Of a DNA stretch of 64,000 bases, positions 62,632 through 64,000 are shown piece by piece. The notes beneath the pieces are model-generated. The model was not told the origin of the DNA, made no database searches, and saw nothing but the letters and a program-made list of their open reading frames with translations. The stretch's first letter is position 1; each line of letters begins with the position of its first letter. Made by a program: the position numbers and the translations under genes. The DNA lies in contig NZ_CP022161.1 in the NCBI RefSeq assembly GCF_002214185.1, positions 3,843,767-3,907,766 on the forward strand, written 5' to 3'. The stretch comes from Streptomyces capitiformicae (GTDB taxonomy: Bacteria; Actinomycetota; Actinomycetes; Streptomycetales; Streptomycetaceae).

Positions 62632-62724
62632 TCAGTGCACGGCGGTCAGCGTGCCGATCGAGGTCGACTTACCGGCTCCGTCGCTGCCCAGCAGGCCGAA
62701 GAATTCGTCATGTCCGCGATGTGT
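62632..62724 (-). pseudogene. ABC ATPase stump (Walker A region)
   Basis: Thirty codons read LTHRGHDEFFGLLGSDGAGK, STSIGTLTAVH and a TGA. E-FGLLG-NGAGKST-IGTLT is the Walker A segment of DrrA-type ATPases; here the Asn is Asp and everything after the P-loop is missing. It stands just upstream of the permease and was probably its partner. Confidence 0.7.
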
Positions 62725-62747
62725 CAGTCAGACTGGAGCGAGTTGGT

Positions 62748-62792
62748 GTCATGCTTGCCCTCGGGGGCGGTCGTCTCAAGGGCAAGCATGAC
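62748..62792. terminator. Perfect 14-bp inverted repeat with 17-base loop
   Basis: GTCATGCTTGCCCT (62748-62761) and AGGGCAAGCATGAC (62779-62792). It is about 100 bases beyond the 3' end of the Ala-rich gene on the minus strand. It probably terminates that transcript; an operator is less likely given the loop. No T-run follows, as is usual in Streptomyces. Confidence 0.62.
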
Positions 62793-62888
62793 GAGTGGGA
62801 TGACGCGTCGGCGGTGCGGAACCCGTACCCTCGGGGGTGTTCAGGGCTTCCCGAGATCACCGTGAGGGGCAGCCCTGCACGGAGGCGA

Positions 62889-63494
62889 CTAGCCGTTGTT
62901 GACGTTCTGCGCCACAGCGTTGCCGGCGGCTGCCGTGCCGGCTGCGGCGCCGATGGCTCCGACTCCCACCCCGGCCGCGGCCAGTTGGTTCGCCTGCTGG
63001 GCTGCTGCCAGTTGGCCTGCGGGGGTTCCGTCGACTACTTGCACGCCATCGGCCTCTGCCGCGGCTTGTGCCTCTGCCTGGGCGCCGTTGACTATTTGAC
63101 CTGCGGGGGTTCCGTCGACTACTTGCTGGCCATCGGCCTGTGCCGCGGCTACTGCCTGCTGCTGTGCGTTGGCGGCTTCCGCCTCGGCGACCTGCGCGCC
63201 AGCCGCGTTCACGCCGCCCTCGGCGGCCGCGGGTGCGTTTGCGGCCTCCGCCTCGGCGACTTCCTGTGCGGCCTGCCCGAACTCCGCCTGCGCGAACTGT
63301 TCGGCCTCGGCCTCGACGAACGCCTCGCCCTCGGCCTCCGCCGCCGCTTCCCCCGCCTCAACCGCCCCTTCAGCGACGACGGCACCCGCCTCGACCACGC
63401 AGTTGATGGGGTCGGCCGCTGAGATGAACCCGGTGCGGTTGACCGGGGACAGGTCGGCGTAATCGGCCGCCCTGGTTTTCTTCAGTTGAAACAT
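62889..63494 (-). CDS. Ala-rich repeat protein with Gly-rich C-terminus, unknown function
   Basis: 201 residues, ATG at 63494 with GAAGGGAAG upstream. N-terminus MFQLKKTRAADYADLSPVNR, ISAADPINCVVEAGAVVAEG. One third of residues are Ala (67 of 201); one Cys (residue 32). Internal repeats: VAEAEAANA at about 79-87 and 102-110; ADGQQVVDGTPAGQI (120-134) and ADGVQVVDGTPAGQL (148-162). C-terminus AAAGVGVGAIGAAAGTAAAG resembles a glycine zipper. No signal peptide. A 46-codon frame (63482-63622, MSRRPIVRPRSPLPG...) overlaps its start. A precursor peptide/toxin or structural protein is possible; no family recognised. Confidence 0.72.
   Translation of the reverse strand: MFQLKKTRAADYADLSPVNRTGFISAADPINCVVEAGAVVAEGAVEAGEAAAEAEGEAFVEAEAEQFAQAEFGQAAQEVAEAEAANAPAAAEGGVNAAGAQVAEAEAANAQQQAVAAAQADGQQVVDGTPAGQIVNGAQAEAQAAAEADGVQVVDGTPAGQLAAAQQANQLAAAGVGVGAIGAAAGTAAAGNAVAQNVNNG
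63016..63150. repeat. Intragenic 51-bp direct repeat in the Ala-rich gene
   Basis: Copies at 63016-63066 and 63100-63150 (84-base period, 28 codons) differ at about three positions. They encode the ADG-QVVDGTPAGQ units. Confidence 0.85.
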
Positions 63495-63660
63495 CTTTGC
63501 TTCCCTTCTCGTTTCCGTCGGATCGTTCCGCCGGTGGCTTTGGGGCCAGGCTTGACGTACGTGTCGCGCACGACGTCGCCGGGCAGGGGACTGCGGGGGC
63601 GGACGATGGGCCGCCTGCTCATCTGTCTGGCGCGGGCGTGCGGCTGGGCCGGTCGGGCCG

Positions 63661-64000
63661 TCAGGTTCGCGACTTCGGTGATGGCGCGGCTCGGGTGGGG
63701 ATTTCGCAGGCGGCGGTGGCGCCGGGCATGCGGTGCCGGTTGACGGCCACGTTCCGGTAGACGTATGCGGCGAGGGTGCGTATGACGGGCAGGCGCAGCG
63801 CGTGGCCGGTCAGTCGCCAGGGGAGTGAGCCGCTGCTCACCGCGTGCGCGAGGGCGGTGGCGCCGCCGTGGATGTCGCCGTCGCTGACGAGGATGATCTC
63901 GCGTTCGAGTCGTTGTCGGGCAACGGGGAGGCGACGTGGGTCGAGGCTTTGCCAGGCGACGGTGCGGGTGTGGCTGAGGGCGTTGTGGTCGCGCAGCCAT
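63661..64000 (-). CDS. DUF393 (thiol-disulfide oxidoreductase DCC family) protein, partial
   Basis: Minus-strand frame open from the window edge to a TGA at 63661: WLRDHNALSHTRTVAWQSLD, REIILVSDGDIHGGATALAH, SLPWRLTGHALRLPVIRT, LAAYVYRNVAVNRHRMPGAT, then AAC and a short tail. D--HGG--A, WR--G--L--P and Y---A-NR---PG---C are DUF393 landmarks; the N-terminal DGDCGFC motif lies beyond the window. DUF393 proteins often neighbour HTTM (SdpB-like) genes, which should be looked for just outside. Same strand as the Ala-rich gene. Confidence 0.7.
   Translation of the reverse strand, partial: WLRDHNALSHTRTVAWQSLDPRRLPVARQRLEREIILVSDGDIHGGATALAHAVSSGSLPWRLTGHALRLPVIRTLAAYVYRNVAVNRHRMPGATAACEIPTRAAPSPKSRT

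Noticed and set aside
63482..63622. 46-codon frame overlapping the start of the Ala-rich gene
   Set aside because: Arg/Pro-rich with no clear ribosome site; kept as a remark, not as a gene.

Overview
The window is very GC-rich. Genes are packed on both strands, GTG starts are common and there are several Streptomyces-type signatures: an egtABCD ergothioneine operon without egtE, the interspersed GCGCCCC/GGGGCGC hairpins, many MarR/GntR/LacI regulators, and SPFH, dodecin and pirin housekeeping genes. I read it as a Streptomyces (or close actinomycete) chromosome segment. The many broken genes and transposase scars to the right of about 29.7 kb suggest a chromosome arm. No rRNA, tRNA or CRISPR array was recognised.

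Layout. 0-4.2 kb: an FMN-binding protein and a ferric-reductase-like membrane flavoprotein, divergent from a two-component system. 4.2-9.3 kb: a TnpB-like scar next to an EamA transporter stump, then a GntR-controlled oxalomesaconate pathway (GalB, LigK/GalC and GalD types) whose ring-cleavage dioxygenase and MFS transporter are truncated. 9.3-29.7 kb is mostly intact: MarR, NADH-dehydrogenase-like flavoprotein, dodecin, ergothioneine operon, a PARG-like macrodomain protein overlapping a solitary PemK/MazF toxin, flotillin with a mini-NfeD, amidase, LacI, thioredoxin and a disulfide-reductase-like flavoprotein, peptide deformylase, PepSY protein, MarR pair and pirin. 29.7-33.1 kb: wreckage of an ArsR regulator and a peptide/nickel-type ABC importer, plus an intact MFS gene.

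33.3-53.7 kb looks like an amino-acid or hydroxy-acid catabolic island: FAD amine oxidase, two RidA proteins about 80% identical, HAD, threonine-dehydratase-like and DSD1-like PLP enzymes, Ldh2-type dehydrogenase, iron alcohol dehydrogenase, SDR, cupin, a PotABCD-type importer, aldehyde dehydrogenase and an Lrp regulator. Two GntR/FCD regulators sit inside it. One operator-like sequence (GGTCGACAAnCGACC) lies before the HAD-ridA operon, before the GntR gene at 36.7 kb and before the second ridA operon, which suggests one regulon. A separate array of four 12-bp palindromes lies in front of the Ldh2-iron ADH operon, next to the other GntR gene.

54-64 kb is degraded and mixed: two regulators whose 5' ends are lost at one junction, a secreted protein behind LacI/CebR-like operators, IS1380-like and PurU scars, two tandem condensation-domain genes (both broken), a sulfotransferase, an LLM/F420-type oxidoreductase, an ABC-2 permease whose ATPase survives only as a Walker A stump, an unusual Ala-rich repeat protein with a Gly-rich C-terminus, and a DUF393 (DCC) protein cut by the window edge. 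This last block is the best candidate for an undescribed biosynthetic or peptide-export system.
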